The notes beneath the pieces were generated by a model. The model had not been told where the DNA came from. It saw only the letters and a list, made by a program, of their open reading frames with translations, and did not search any database. 64,000 nucleotides of DNA from Thermoproteota archaeon (GTDB lineage Archaea > Thermoproteota > Thermoprotei_A > Sulfolobales > Ignisphaeraceae). Below, piece by piece: positions 33,421 through 42,256 of this stretch. The first letter of the stretch is position 1; every line of letters starts with the position of its first letter. The stretch lies in NCBI GenBank assembly GCA_030550585.1, contig JAUQPB010000002.1:325184-389183 (forward strand), given 5' to 3'. The position numbers were made by a program, and so were the translations under genes.

Positions 33421-34779
33421 CTATTTGACTAGCCTGGCTAGCTCATCTCTACAGCTTCTCAATTCCATCTCTGTAGCTATGAACGGGTCTTTTTCTCTTC
33501 TCCAAATGAAAACTCTCTTTGAAATGCCGTTAACGAGGCTGTATCTGAACCTTATTATGACATCCGATAGCCTCATAAATGTTGTTCTAATATCACTATT
33601 GATGTCAGCTGATGTTATTATCGTTAGTATGTGCTTGCTCTTTAGGTAGTTGAGGAGGTTGTACATCACCTGGAAACATTTGGATCCTAGCGATATTGCT
33701 AGAATGTCTAGTGCGTGGAGTACAACCATATCTGGTTTGGTATGTTCTACAAGCTCTATTAGCTGTGCTAGAAGCTCAGATGACGAGAGGGAGTATGGGT
33801 TAAAGCTTTTAAGAACCATGTTCTCATCTATAAACCTCTTTGCATGTTCAGCTTCTATACCAAACAATGTTATGCTATTTATTATGGTGTCGCGGATCGT
33901 TTTAGGCGATGCTCTAAAGCTTACTAGAAGTGCTTTAGCGTTGTTAGCCAGCATGTAGCCGTGTATTAGTAGAAATAGATCTGGGGGTCTGGCATGGAGT
34001 GGATAGAGGAAGAGGATTATATGGCCTCTTCGAACAACGCCAATGGTTGAGTCGAGCAGTCTGCACGGATTCTTAACAGCTTCCCCCTCTGCCGGCAGCT
34101 CCTCTAAAACAATTGGCGCATATATCTTCAGCCCGGCACCAGGTATTATAGCAAATGGCAGCTCTGCTAGCGTTAGTGGCGAGCCACGCATTTTTCTAAA
34201 CTCCATAATTCTAACTAGCTTCCCATCCTCTATCCTATGCTTGAGAATAACAACAGCGTCAGCTACGAACTCTAGCGATCCAAGCCCAAGCTGCTCAACA
34301 CCGAAGGGCAGCTCGGCCACTAGAACAACCAGACCATTGATCTGCCTAGCCAGCTCATAGAAATAGTTTTGTAGCCAAGCCCTTTTAGACTCATCTGAAA
34401 CAGAGAGTAGCATGGCGTTGATGGGATCGATAACTACTATTGTTGGGCTAAAGCCGATAACAAGATTGTTTATGTGCTCAACAACTTTTTCAGCATCTAA
34501 AACAATCGGAAACCTTGTAAATGTGAACAGCCTCTTCTCCTCAGCTAATCGAAGATCTATTCCAACCCCAGCCATATTCCTAAAAAACTTATCCTTATCC
34601 TCCTGAAAAGATACATACAAGCATCTGTACCCCCTCAAAGCATTCGCGTAACAAATGGTCGATGCAAGAGTCGTTTTCCCAGCCCCAGGATGGCCAGCAA
34701 CAACAACAGTTGCTGGAGGCTCCAAGGCACTTCTAAAATATTTGTCGAGCACATCAATGCCAAATACTATGCTACCCAA
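33421..34779 (-). CDS. KaiC/RadA-like RecA-superfamily ATPase
   Basis: 452 residues. First RecA-type domain: GIDVLDKYF, Walker A GHPGAGKTT, YVSFQEDKDKFFRN, Walker B IVVIDPINAML. The second half (from about residue 235) repeats the fold (GHIILFLYPLHARPP, ALLVSF, DMVVLHALDILA) but has lost Walker A, so only the first site can bind ATP normally. Such archaeal KaiC-like proteins are thought to act in signalling or in controlling other machines. Partners are not evident in the neighbourhood. Confidence 0.8.
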   Translation of the reverse strand: MGSIVFGIDVLDKYFRSALEPPATVVVAGHPGAGKTTLASTICYANALRGYRCLYVSFQEDKDKFFRNMAGVGIDLRLAEEKRLFTFTRFPIVLDAEKVVEHINNLVIGFSPTIVVIDPINAMLLSVSDESKRAWLQNYFYELARQINGLVVLVAELPFGVEQLGLGSLEFVADAVVILKHRIEDGKLVRIMEFRKMRGSPLTLAELPFAIIPGAGLKIYAPIVLEELPAEGEAVKNPCRLLDSTIGVVRRGHIILFLYPLHARPPDLFLLIHGYMLANNAKALLVSFRASPKTIRDTIINSITLFGIEAEHAKRFIDENMVLKSFNPYSLSSSELLAQLIELVEHTKPDMVVLHALDILAISLGSKCFQVMYNLLNYLKSKHILTIITSADINSDIRTTFMRLSDVIIRFRYSLVNGISKRVFIWRREKDPFIATEMELRSCRDELARLVK

Positions 34780-35151
34780 AAAGCATCACCACGCAACACT
34801 ATGCCAGGTTATAGAAAAGCCAATATATGTTTTTTGTGTTCTATATTATATATAGCCCAATTATTGTTTGAATTAATAGATTTGCAGATCTGTGGTCATA
34901 AATAATAGCATTGAGCGCAATTGCCTTTGGATATGCCTTTGAAGTAGAGAAACAATATACTTTGTGTAGAGAAATGTTGCTTGTGCTCAGAAACCATTTG
35001 GCAATAGACTCTATGTAATGTCTAAACCAAGGCTCTTCAAACTATAGCCACATAGTCTTACAGTCTTGCCAACAAGTTTATTAGGTCGCCATCTTAAAGT
35101 TCTGCTAGCAGATGTTTCTTATTATAGCACCAGCATCTGCCATACTCGATT
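34780..35151. other. intergenic region without a recognisable gene
   Basis: No coding pattern or structured RNA was seen. Minus-strand TATATATAG/AATATAG runs near 34840-34860 could serve as the promoter of the KaiC-like gene. Confidence 0.4.
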
Positions 35152-35511
35152 TTACTGACCCAGTATTGGTATTCCATTGCTCAGTGCTTCTACCACAGCT
35201 GGATTTCTTTTCTCTTTTAGCTTCTCAAATTCTTCTCTAGTAATTATCAGCGGTTCTATTGGAGCACCTACAGTAGCTATACATGGTACTACAAGATCTA
35301 TTCTCTCTGTCGGTTTCTTAGGCAACTCTTCCCCAACCACAACTAGGATGTCTATATCGCTCCATTCGTTAAAATCCCCTCTTGCATATGATCCGAATAG
35401 GATGACCAAGTCAATGTTGTGAAATACTCTCTTAATGCATTCAGCAAATTCTCTTGCTTTCCTCAAAGCCTGGTCGGCTCTTCCTATTCTCTCCTCAATA
35501 ACCTTCTCCAA
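35152..35511 (-). CDS. MNT-type nucleotidyltransferase (antitoxin of a HEPN/MNT pair)
   Basis: About 119 residues with the nucleotidyltransferase signature VILFGSYARGDFNEWSDIDI and a following IDLVV strand carrying the third acid. MNT proteins neutralise HEPN RNases, in known cases by adding AMP. It overlaps the 3' end of the HEPN gene by 28 bases. TTG at 35511 follows GGTGAGG at a good distance; GTG 35526 is the alternative. Confidence 0.85.
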   Translation of the reverse strand: MEKVIEERIGRADQALRKAREFAECIKRVFHNIDLVILFGSYARGDFNEWSDIDILVVVGEELPKKPTERIDLVVPCIATVGAPIEPLIITREEFEKLKEKRNPAVVEALSNGIPILGQ

Positions 35512-35906
35512 ACATCCCTCACCCACTCAATAACACTTTCAGCAAGTCTTATCGCTTCCTCAGCCTCATTATCAGTATAATACTCTTCTGGCACCCCCTC
35601 ACTCCAAGCATCAGGATATCTTGTAGGTATATAGAATTTGCTTAATCTAGCCAGCGCCTCGTAGACGTTTAAGGGGATCTCTATATCCATATTCTTTAAA
35701 GCGTTTCCAAGCTCTATTAGCGAATGCCCAGTCTTAGGATTGCCAAGACCCCACAAAAGAGCTTTAAGGGCTTTCTCAGCTGCTTGGTGGGCTTTGAAAC
35801 AAGACCAGTTATAATCTCCATTAGCTTTATCCCTCTTAGCAGATTCGAGGGTAAGCACAGCACTTCTCATCCATCTATTGAATTCGTTTTCATCAACAAT
35901 ATTCAA
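35484..35906 (-). CDS. HEPN domain protein (toxin of a HEPN/MNT pair)
   Basis: About 140 residues with the HEPN pattern WSCFKAHQAAEKALKALLWG and a GHSLIELGNAL histidine segment, then YIPTRYPDAW and EEAIRLAESVIEWV. HEPN domains of this class cut RNA when not held by MNT. The frame is open to GTG 35963, but the TATA-like CTATATATAAGG at about 35966-35976 implies transcription from about 35942, so the start must be later; TTG 35906 (or TTG 35918) is likely. Confidence 0.82.
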   Translation of the reverse strand: MNIVDENEFNRWMRSAVLTLESAKRDKANGDYNWSCFKAHQAAEKALKALLWGLGNPKTGHSLIELGNALKNMDIEIPLNVYEALARLSKFYIPTRYPDAWSEGVPEEYYTDNEAEEAIRLAESVIEWVRDVWRRLLRRE

Positions 35907-36000
35907 AGCACCCCACAATCGCCTCAGTAAATATATGTTGTTGAACAGGATAAAAGTTTTCACCTTATATATAGCATATTCCGCATCTGTGAAGTTGGCT

Positions 36001-36058
36001 ACTACAGCAATTGCAACTGAAAGCCTTGTCTTTCAGGGCGAGAAGAAGGTCAGGTGTA
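36001..36058 (+). repeat. hairpin resembling the right end of an IS200/IS605 element
   Basis: CTGAAAG (36017-36023) and CTTTCAG (36030-36036) form a perfect 7-bp hairpin with loop CCTTGT, followed by GGCGAGAAGAAGGTCAGG. Archaeal IS200/IS605 right ends and TnpB guide RNAs often carry a similar CTTTCAGGGCG...GTCA string after the tnpB gene. No transposase frame is left nearby, so at most this is a relic. Confidence 0.3.
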
Positions 36059-36176
36059 GAATAGCTGGGGAGGGACTATAGCCTAGGGCATTTCTTAGTG
36101 CTAAACCCATACATACTAATTGATTCGTTGGTTGTGCTCTAACTATGGATCCATACCGAATTTTTATGGCGTGCAA

Positions 36177-36704
36177 CTATATTGATGTTGCTATAGCTCC
36201 ATCAATTTTTTTAAGCATTTCTTCATGCCATTTCTCGTAGAGAGCAATTTTCTTGAATAGCAGCTCAATCGAAGAGAGGGTGCTGGGATCAGCACAATTA
36301 CGCAGTTCCTCTTTTAGACTTAGGAGAGGTAGCAAGAGTTTATGGTATGTTTCTTCGCCCACGGCATTCTCAAGCCATATCTGCTTCTCTATAAACTTCT
36401 TCAAATCTATGTGTCTGCCACTAGAAACCTCTTCAAAGAATTCTTGGAGAACTAACCACGGCATGCCAATGACTTGGGAACAGTCATCGACTTCTTCGTA
36501 GAGGTTGTAGAGCCTTGCTATCATGTCTATAAGCTCTGCATGCTTGCTACTTTCAATAGCTATGGCAGCTAGTATAGCCCTAGCCTCACGCTCCTTAGGA
36601 GAGTCTTTAAGTTTTTCGGCATAGGTCAGTAGAAGTTTTGCTACTAGGTGCTCCAGCCTATAGCTACAATAGAGCTTTCTTTTCACAATCTGGCATGGAT
36701 CCAT
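36177..36704 (-). CDS. ferritin-like helical protein
   Basis: 175 residues, all helical, with spaced Glu/His pairs of the di-iron type: AIESSKHAELI (E-x-x-x-H-x-E), ENAVGEETYHKL and YEKWHEEML, the last two being E/H-rich helices like those of rubrerythrin or ferritin-like proteins. The N-terminal CQIVKRKLYCSYRLEH contains two Cys. It may store iron or detoxify peroxide, but the family was not identified. ATG 36704 follows GGATGAG. Confidence 0.55.
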   Translation of the reverse strand: MDPCQIVKRKLYCSYRLEHLVAKLLLTYAEKLKDSPKEREARAILAAIAIESSKHAELIDMIARLYNLYEEVDDCSQVIGMPWLVLQEFFEEVSSGRHIDLKKFIEKQIWLENAVGEETYHKLLLPLLSLKEELRNCADPSTLSSIELLFKKIALYEKWHEEMLKKIDGAIATSI

Positions 36705-37033
36705 GGTGTCTCATCCTGTTATTTGCATGTAGCAATAGATTTTAATACATTTTCTCGAAACCTGTCTACATAACCTATACTTGCAACACTTTTTAGCTTT
36801 TTCAGAAGCCTTAAGCCCCAATTTTCTAACCTGTTGAGGGGTAGAGCATTTACAAGTCCTCGTTTTATCTATCTACTTGGCCTTGTTTTTATTTGCAAGA
36901 GCTATGCGAGGAGGTTGATGATTAATTTTTGTCAGCTCCTCTTTTCCGAGCTTTAGCATAGAGTTGGTGAACCCAAAATATACTGGCAATACCCATTGTT
37001 CTAAGCGCTATAGTTGTATTGATGGATATACGT
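36705..37033. other. intergenic region
   Basis: No gene recognised. GAGGAG at 36911-36916 and CTCCTC at 36939-36944 can pair around a 22-base loop and are followed by TTTTCC, possibly a terminator or processed hairpin. Confidence 0.3.
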
Positions 37034-37705
37034 CTAAGCAGATGGTTTTTGCTTCACCAGGTTCTGGATGATGTTTACCACGTCATCTATGTTTTTGGCT
37101 ATGAATCTTGGGCTTGCTTTTGTTTCTAGGCACCTTCTCCAGCATATCAATATGGATACAGCCCCTATTCTATTGGCTGGTGCTATATCGTATTCTGTGT
37201 CCCCAACTATAACAGCATTTGTTGGCTCAACGCCTATTCTCTCCAATGCTTTGAGGAACATCTCTGGATCTGGCTTTCTCTTCGAAACCTCGTCGCTTCC
37301 AACATAGGCATCTATATACCTAGCTATATTGTTTGCTTTGATAACACTCTCTATCACTTTTCTTGGGACAGACGATGCTATGGCTATTCTCAGACCCATT
37401 TTCTTCAGGTTCTCGAGAGCCTTGTCAACACCTGGAAAGATTTTGACCTCACCGATCTTTGATAGGTATATTCTCTGCTTAACCTCGGCAAGTCTCTGGG
37501 CCATTTGCATGTCCTTGGTTATGTTGTATGCTATGTCGATTGGAGCCAAGCCAACAAGACCTCTAACAAACTCTACAAATTTCTCCTCATCCTCAGCGCC
37601 CTTGACTATGCCAAGAGCCTTGCAAGCCTCTTTCCACGCATAAACATGCACCTCAACACTGTCGACAAGAGTCCCATCGAGATCGAAAACAACCCCCATA
37701 ATCAT
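37034..37705 (-). CDS. HAD-family phosphatase (phosphoglycolate/beta-phosphoglucomutase-like)
   Basis: About 223 residues with the four HAD motifs: VFDLDGTLVDS at the start, IASSVPRK (motif II Ser), the lysine in KRKPDPEMF and VGDTEYDI (motif IV acids). The inserted helical cap is of the subclass I type seen in phosphoglycolate phosphatase. Substrate unknown. ATG 37705 is five bases after GGTGA; 21 further upstream codons are open but not conserved. Confidence 0.85.
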   Translation of the reverse strand: MIMGVVFDLDGTLVDSVEVHVYAWKEACKALGIVKGAEDEEKFVEFVRGLVGLAPIDIAYNITKDMQMAQRLAEVKQRIYLSKIGEVKIFPGVDKALENLKKMGLRIAIASSVPRKVIESVIKANNIARYIDAYVGSDEVSKRKPDPEMFLKALERIGVEPTNAVIVGDTEYDIAPANRIGAVSILICWRRCLETKASPRFIAKNIDDVVNIIQNLVKQKPSA

Positions 37706-37830
37706 CTCGATCACCAAACTCTTGGCTTCAGTATCTGTGTGCTGTGAATGGACAAGAGTTAAAAGCATATCTATGGAGACAAAATAGCGTTTCCTAACAT
37801 TGTTTTGCTGAAAAAGCAGGTATAGTTTTA

Positions 37831-39333
37831 TCAGCTTGACAAATTGATTTTCCTGAACCTCCAGAACCCCAAGCTAAACAATCCTATGTTCCACAGCAGT
37901 GGAACCGCTATTGCAAGTACAGAGTTGAGAGCGGATATCTCATTTACAGCTCCGTAGGATAGGAGTATATAGTACCTAGCTATATTGACGAATTGTAGAG
38001 GATTCAAATATGATAGTTTGTATGACAGTTCTTGGTAGCTTGTGCTCATAATACTTATCCCAAGCATGAATGCTATAGCTATGGTGGCTAAACTCCATAG
38101 CATTGCGAATAAAATGTATAAAGTGATTGATATGGCTAGGTAGAGACCAGATCTAGTTGTGGAGGCAATGGCGTAGCATAATGTGTGGAAGGTTAGTAGC
38201 GACGCCAATATGCCTAGGTATAGTAGCATATAGCCCCAGGGATCCAGCCCAATTCTAAGAACAAGGGGCTGGAATATGGCAAGAACTATCGAGAGTATAA
38301 CGGAGGAAATAACTATAATGATCGCCCCGGCTAGATACCTAGAGAGGTATAGATCAAATCTCGTCATAGGTCTAGCCAGCACAAACTCGAGTGCTCCAGT
38401 GCTCCTAGGCTTTGCGACTAGGGTATACGAGATGTATATAACGGCTATTGGGAAGAATTCGAGGAATAGATTCAAACCTATTGAACCTATTGCTAACTCT
38501 ATATATGATCTCTCCACATTTACTTTATAGCTATAGTCAAAGCCAGCTACATTTAAGTTATGGTCGACTTCTGAATAGAACTGGATAGCGTCTTTATTCG
38601 GGTCAAGAGACAAATCAAATTTCTCTATAGGGTGCCTTATCTCTATAGATCCTTGAGATTGGTTAATCTGAGTGGAAGAGAAAAATATTGAGGAGAATGT
38701 ATAGTTTAGCACTATGGGCTTTGTCAATTCTACGCTCATTGATGAGGTGTTTACCGTAAACGTATATAGCCTTGCTTTCCACGATTTCAGATCATTTATA
38801 AACATTTTGAAAACATGTAGTGTAGAACCTATGTAGATATTGCCGTCACTCTTCCCACATACGAAAATAGATGATGCAATGTGGGTGAAGTTGTATATGC
38901 CAGCAGATCTAGGAGCAATAAGCAATAATGAAAAAGCAGAAATAGTGGTACAAGAGATGTTGAGTTTCACCAGATTGGTTGATATCTCAATCATATCTAT
39001 GTTGTGCCTACAGATGCTCGGGTCTTCAACGATAAATGTAGAGGTGCTCTTGAAGCTGTATATTCTAGAGCTGTTAGTTATGAGTGTTAAACTGCTTTCA
39101 ACAGGGTCTCCTCTTCTATCGAATATACCGCCCATCAGAACACATCTGGTATTATTACCTTCACTTGTTTTGATATATACTGCAACTCCTTCTACATTTG
39201 GATAGTAGCCTGCTAGAAAGATGTATGCATAGTATGTTGTTGCGACGCCAAGTGCTGCAAAGAGTACTAGCATGAGCAGGACTAGTGGTCTGAGGAGAGA
39301 TCTCTTGACATCGTATATGATGGCACTTCTCAT
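37831..39333 (-). CDS. ABC-2 type transporter permease
   Basis: 500 residues. One N-terminal membrane segment (VLLMLVLFAALGVATTYY), a long extracytoplasmic region of about 220 residues rich in Asn/Ser/Thr, then five or six membrane segments with the ABC-2 motif EFVLARPMTRFDLYLSRYLAG. It forms the membrane part of an exporter with the ATPase next to it; start and upstream stop overlap as ATGA. The substrate is unknown. Confidence 0.82.
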   Translation of the reverse strand: MRSAIIYDVKRSLLRPLVLLMLVLFAALGVATTYYAYIFLAGYYPNVEGVAVYIKTSEGNNTRCVLMGGIFDRRGDPVESSLTLITNSSRIYSFKSTSTFIVEDPSICRHNIDMIEISTNLVKLNISCTTISAFSLLLIAPRSAGIYNFTHIASSIFVCGKSDGNIYIGSTLHVFKMFINDLKSWKARLYTFTVNTSSMSVELTKPIVLNYTFSSIFFSSTQINQSQGSIEIRHPIEKFDLSLDPNKDAIQFYSEVDHNLNVAGFDYSYKVNVERSYIELAIGSIGLNLFLEFFPIAVIYISYTLVAKPRSTGALEFVLARPMTRFDLYLSRYLAGAIIIVISSVILSIVLAIFQPLVLRIGLDPWGYMLLYLGILASLLTFHTLCYAIASTTRSGLYLAISITLYILFAMLWSLATIAIAFMLGISIMSTSYQELSYKLSYLNPLQFVNIARYYILLSYGAVNEISALNSVLAIAVPLLWNIGLFSLGFWRFRKINLSS

Positions 39334-40235
39334 TTCGATTCACCTATCACCTTAAAGAATATCTCCTCTAGGCTCGCCTCCTCCTTTTTGGTCTCCTCAA
39401 CTTTGTAGCCACTTCTAACAAGCACTTCTACAATGTCTGCTGGCTCTGTCTTGGGGTTGTATATGTATATAGCGTCTTTCTCAACTCTTACATTCTCGCT
39501 GTAGCCTCTGGCTATGTCTACTGCTCTACTGTCGAGGTTTCTCAGCTTGATTACTAGAACGGGTTTCGCACTAGCCTTTATCTCATCCATCGTCATAATT
39601 TTCACCACCTTCCCCCTGTTTATGAAGACAACTCTGTCTGCTAAGTCCTCTACCTCTTTAAGGATGTGCGACGAGAATAGAACAGCCCTATTCTCTTTCT
39701 TAAACTTTTTAACCAAGTCTCTGAAGAACGCCACACCAAGGGGGTCAAGCCCATTGAGAACCTCATCAAATATAAAGTTATCTGGGTTGTTGATCATGGA
39801 CACAGCTAGTGCAAACCTCTTCTTCATACCAAGGGAGAAGTTCTTGAGCTTTTTATTCAAAGAGTCTCCGAGACCCACCTCCTCAAGCAGCTTTCTGCCA
39901 AGCGACCTGGCCTCAGATGTTCCCATCCCATAGTAGCCAGCAAGATAGACAAAATAGTTCAATGCACTCTCATCAGGTTCGAATATAGGTATCTCCGGAA
40001 CCCAGCCAACATACCTAGAAGCATTTCTCTTGTCCCTAGTAACAGAATAGTCGTCGATAAGAACATCTCCGCTATCAGGTGGCAGAACCCCAACACAAAT
40101 CCTTATAGTAGTTGTTTTACCAGCCCCATTGGGGCCAACAAACCCAACAACCTCGCCATTCCTAACATCAAAAGAAACATTGTCTAACGCTTTGAATCGT
40201 CCAAAAGACTTAGAGATTTTATCAATACTAATCAT
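39330..40235 (-). CDS. ABC transporter ATP-binding protein (CcmA-like)
   Basis: 301 residues: Walker A GPNGAGKTTT, Q-loop WVPEIP, signature FSLGMKKR, Walker B FIFDEVLNGLD (Glu replaced by Val after DE is worth noting: the sequence reads DEV rather than DEP), H-loop SSHI, and a C-terminal regulatory domain typical of ABC-2 exporters. Partner of the permease downstream. A TATA-like AAGTATATAAAGCC lies about 55 bases upstream. Confidence 0.9.
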   Translation of the reverse strand: MISIDKISKSFGRFKALDNVSFDVRNGEVVGFVGPNGAGKTTTIRICVGVLPPDSGDVLIDDYSVTRDKRNASRYVGWVPEIPIFEPDESALNYFVYLAGYYGMGTSEARSLGRKLLEEVGLGDSLNKKLKNFSLGMKKRFALAVSMINNPDNFIFDEVLNGLDPLGVAFFRDLVKKFKKENRAVLFSSHILKEVEDLADRVVFINRGKVVKIMTMDEIKASAKPVLVIKLRNLDSRAVDIARGYSENVRVEKDAIYIYNPKTEPADIVEVLVRSGYKVEETKKEEASLEEIFFKVIGESK

Positions 40236-40668
40236 GTAAACACCAATGCAATTCTACCTACAATTACCTAGCCAAAGGCAGGCTTTATATACTTAACCCT
40301 GTATCAATCAAAACAAAAATACAGATATATAGATCAAAAGATGCCAACCAATTTGACTCTGAGAATACGGCCCCCATATGACAGAGAGCAGTGTCTAATA
40401 AAATAGGTGTGAGTATTTTGAGATTGAGATTAGAGTAAGTGACATAATAGGCAGTATAGTTCGAGAGTATGATGACAATACTATGCAGAGGCTGTAGCGG
40501 ATATTAGGTATAATATATTATTATTATAATAGTATTTAGAGTGTCTTGCACAAGGTTGTGGATAGTGACCACGTTGAATGTAAATTGTGTTGCCTGGTTT
40601 ACAATTTGTGTGATAAAATGGGTTAATTATCTAAAAAAATGTGTTTTGTTTTCAGCATATTGTTAATG
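40236..40668. other. intergenic region, possible antitoxin remnant
   Basis: No intact gene. Plus-strand sequence near 40420-40490 reads IEIRVSDIIGSIVREYDD in one frame, like a VapB antitoxin fragment, but without start or continuation. The minus-strand promoter of the ABC operon occupies 40262-40297. The stretch 40500-40545 is almost pure A/T. Confidence 0.3.
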
Positions 40669-40734
40669 TTACTTGCTCTTTTTCTCTTCCTGTTTCTGCT
40701 CTTGCTTGCTCTCCTTCTTCTTCTTGCATGCCAT
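40669..40734 (-). CDS. candidate 21-residue lysine-rich peptide
   Basis: Starts at ATG 40734 and reads MACKKKKESKQEQKQEEKKSK before TAA (21 residues). It lies 35 bases after the flavin reductase-like gene on the same strand, with GTGAG upstream. Nearly all residues are charged or polar. It could be a real small protein or chance from a purine-rich tract. Confidence 0.3.
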   Translation of the reverse strand: MACKKKKESKQEQKQEEKKSK

Positions 40735-40769
40735 TGCGTCTCACTGTGTAATGACTTTAGCTGGCAACA

Positions 40770-41267
40770 CTATTTAATCTGTTTTGCTTGTGACTCGTGC
40801 CATATGAGCAATGGTTTTGCTGATGTTTTGTAGGCTTTGACCGCTTCTCCAACAACTATTACATGGTCTCCAGCAGGATACTCTGCAACTAGCTTGCACT
40901 CTATTACCAGGGGGGATTGGGGTATTATGGGAGCTGTTATTGCCTGTGCCTTCAGCGGCTCTATACCGGCTTTAGCAAACTTGTCAACGTCTCTTCCACT
41001 CAAAGATCCAAAAACATTCATTGCAACATCTTCAAGCTCTTTGGAGACCAAGTGAATTGCAAAGGCCTTGAACTCCTTTATTAGTTGATAGGTAAACCTC
41101 TTAGGGGAAATCGCAACAGCTACTAGTGGTGGATTCCAAGAAACTCTGGAAACCCATGCAGCTGTCATACCACCTCTTCTACCAGGTGTCTGCGGGTCCC
41201 CTGCAGTTACTATTGCAAGTGGGTGTGGTATTAGATCCAAAGCCTCGAAAACATCTATAGACTCCAT
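40770..41267 (-). CDS. flavin reductase-like FMN-binding protein
   Basis: 165 residues of the flavin reductase-like split barrel: HPLAIVTAGDPQTPGRRGGM, TAAWVSRVSWNPPLVAVAI, AFAIHLVS and the SGRDVDKF loop, ending with GDHVIVVGEAV. Closely comparable with the protein at 10770-11324. It probably binds FMN and takes part in flavin reduction. It may be co-transcribed with the small lysine-rich peptide downstream. Confidence 0.82.
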   Translation of the reverse strand: MESIDVFEALDLIPHPLAIVTAGDPQTPGRRGGMTAAWVSRVSWNPPLVAVAISPKRFTYQLIKEFKAFAIHLVSKELEDVAMNVFGSLSGRDVDKFAKAGIEPLKAQAITAPIIPQSPLVIECKLVAEYPAGDHVIVVGEAVKAYKTSAKPLLIWHESQAKQIK

Positions 41268-41462
41268 TTGAAATCACAGAAAAATGGTTTAGATGGTCTG
41301 GTAAAAAGGCTTTTGCGTAGTTCGCTATTCTCTTTCTTACTAATAAGCTGGGTTTAGCATGGTCTCTTCCACAAAGTTTCATCGAATGTTGTTATGGGTC
41401 TGTGTTGACATGTATTTGGGTATATACCATATTCAATGATTAATCCTATACATCTAAATCAG

Positions 41463-42224
41463 TTAGCTGAGTAGGGCATCTAGATAGAGCATGGTGTAGA
41501 ACCCTAGGAAGAATCCTAGAGCAGATATTCTTCTATACGAGGATGTTTCGTGGAGTATCTCAGGCAGGATCTCTTCGACCACTATATAGATCATTGCACC
41601 TGCTGAAAAGCCCATTCCAATTCCCAGTATGTTGTGGGCAAATGCAAACAGTGTTGCTCCGGCTACAGCCGACACAGTTTCTACGAGTCCGCTTAGCACA
41701 GCTACTGCAAAGCCCTTGAATTTTCCTCTCCATAGCATTGCAAGGGGTAGTGCAACTGCCGCCCCCTCAGGAATGTCCTGCAAGCCTATTGCAATGGCGG
41801 TGGCAAAGCCGAGCTCAATACTGTAGACAGTTGTTACACCAACTGCAAGTCCCTCAGGTATGTTGTGAATGGCTATAGCTATGGCGAGTAGAACAGCCTT
41901 TCTAAGCCTGTTCCTCATATGCTCTGGGCCTTCATAACCGCTGACAATATGCTCATGAGGGATGAAAGCATCTAGCAAAACCATTGCTATAACACCAATG
42001 GACATGCCAATACCGACATCTATGTAGAGACCCTTCTCAAAGGCTGGGATAATCAGGCTCGTGAAACTGGCTACAACCATGACTCCCGAGGCAAAGCCTA
42101 GGGAGAAGTCCAGGCCCCATCTAGGCAGTCTAACCCCTGCGAGAGACGGTAGAGCGCCAATAGATGTGAGACCTGCAATGAGGAAGCCGTTTAGAAGCGC
42201 ATGGTAGATGGTGTTGTCAACCAT
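41463..42224 (-). CDS. ZIP family metal transporter
   Basis: About 253 residues, eight membrane segments, with the ZIP signature in helix IV (AIAIHNIPEGLAVGV) and helix V (GLQDIPEGAAVALPL), and VEEILPE near the C-terminus. A His-containing loop (IPHEHIVSGYEGPEH) lies between helices III and IV. It imports Zn(II) or Fe(II). ATG 42224 is preferred to 42245 because TTTAAATG sits about 25 bases upstream, giving a near-leaderless message. It follows a CDF exporter gene by about 30 bases. Confidence 0.88.
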   Translation of the reverse strand: MVDNTIYHALLNGFLIAGLTSIGALPSLAGVRLPRWGLDFSLGFASGVMVVASFTSLIIPAFEKGLYIDVGIGMSIGVIAMVLLDAFIPHEHIVSGYEGPEHMRNRLRKAVLLAIAIAIHNIPEGLAVGVTTVYSIELGFATAIAIGLQDIPEGAAVALPLAMLWRGKFKGFAVAVLSGLVETVSAVAGATLFAFAHNILGIGMGFSAGAMIYIVVEEILPEILHETSSYRRISALGFFLGFYTMLYLDALLS

Positions 42225-42256
42225 CGAAACACCTGGGACAAACATTTAAAGGTTTG

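Noticed and set aside
38840..39205. 121-codon open frame opposite the ABC permease
   Set aside because: Shadow of a conserved membrane protein with no independent start signals.
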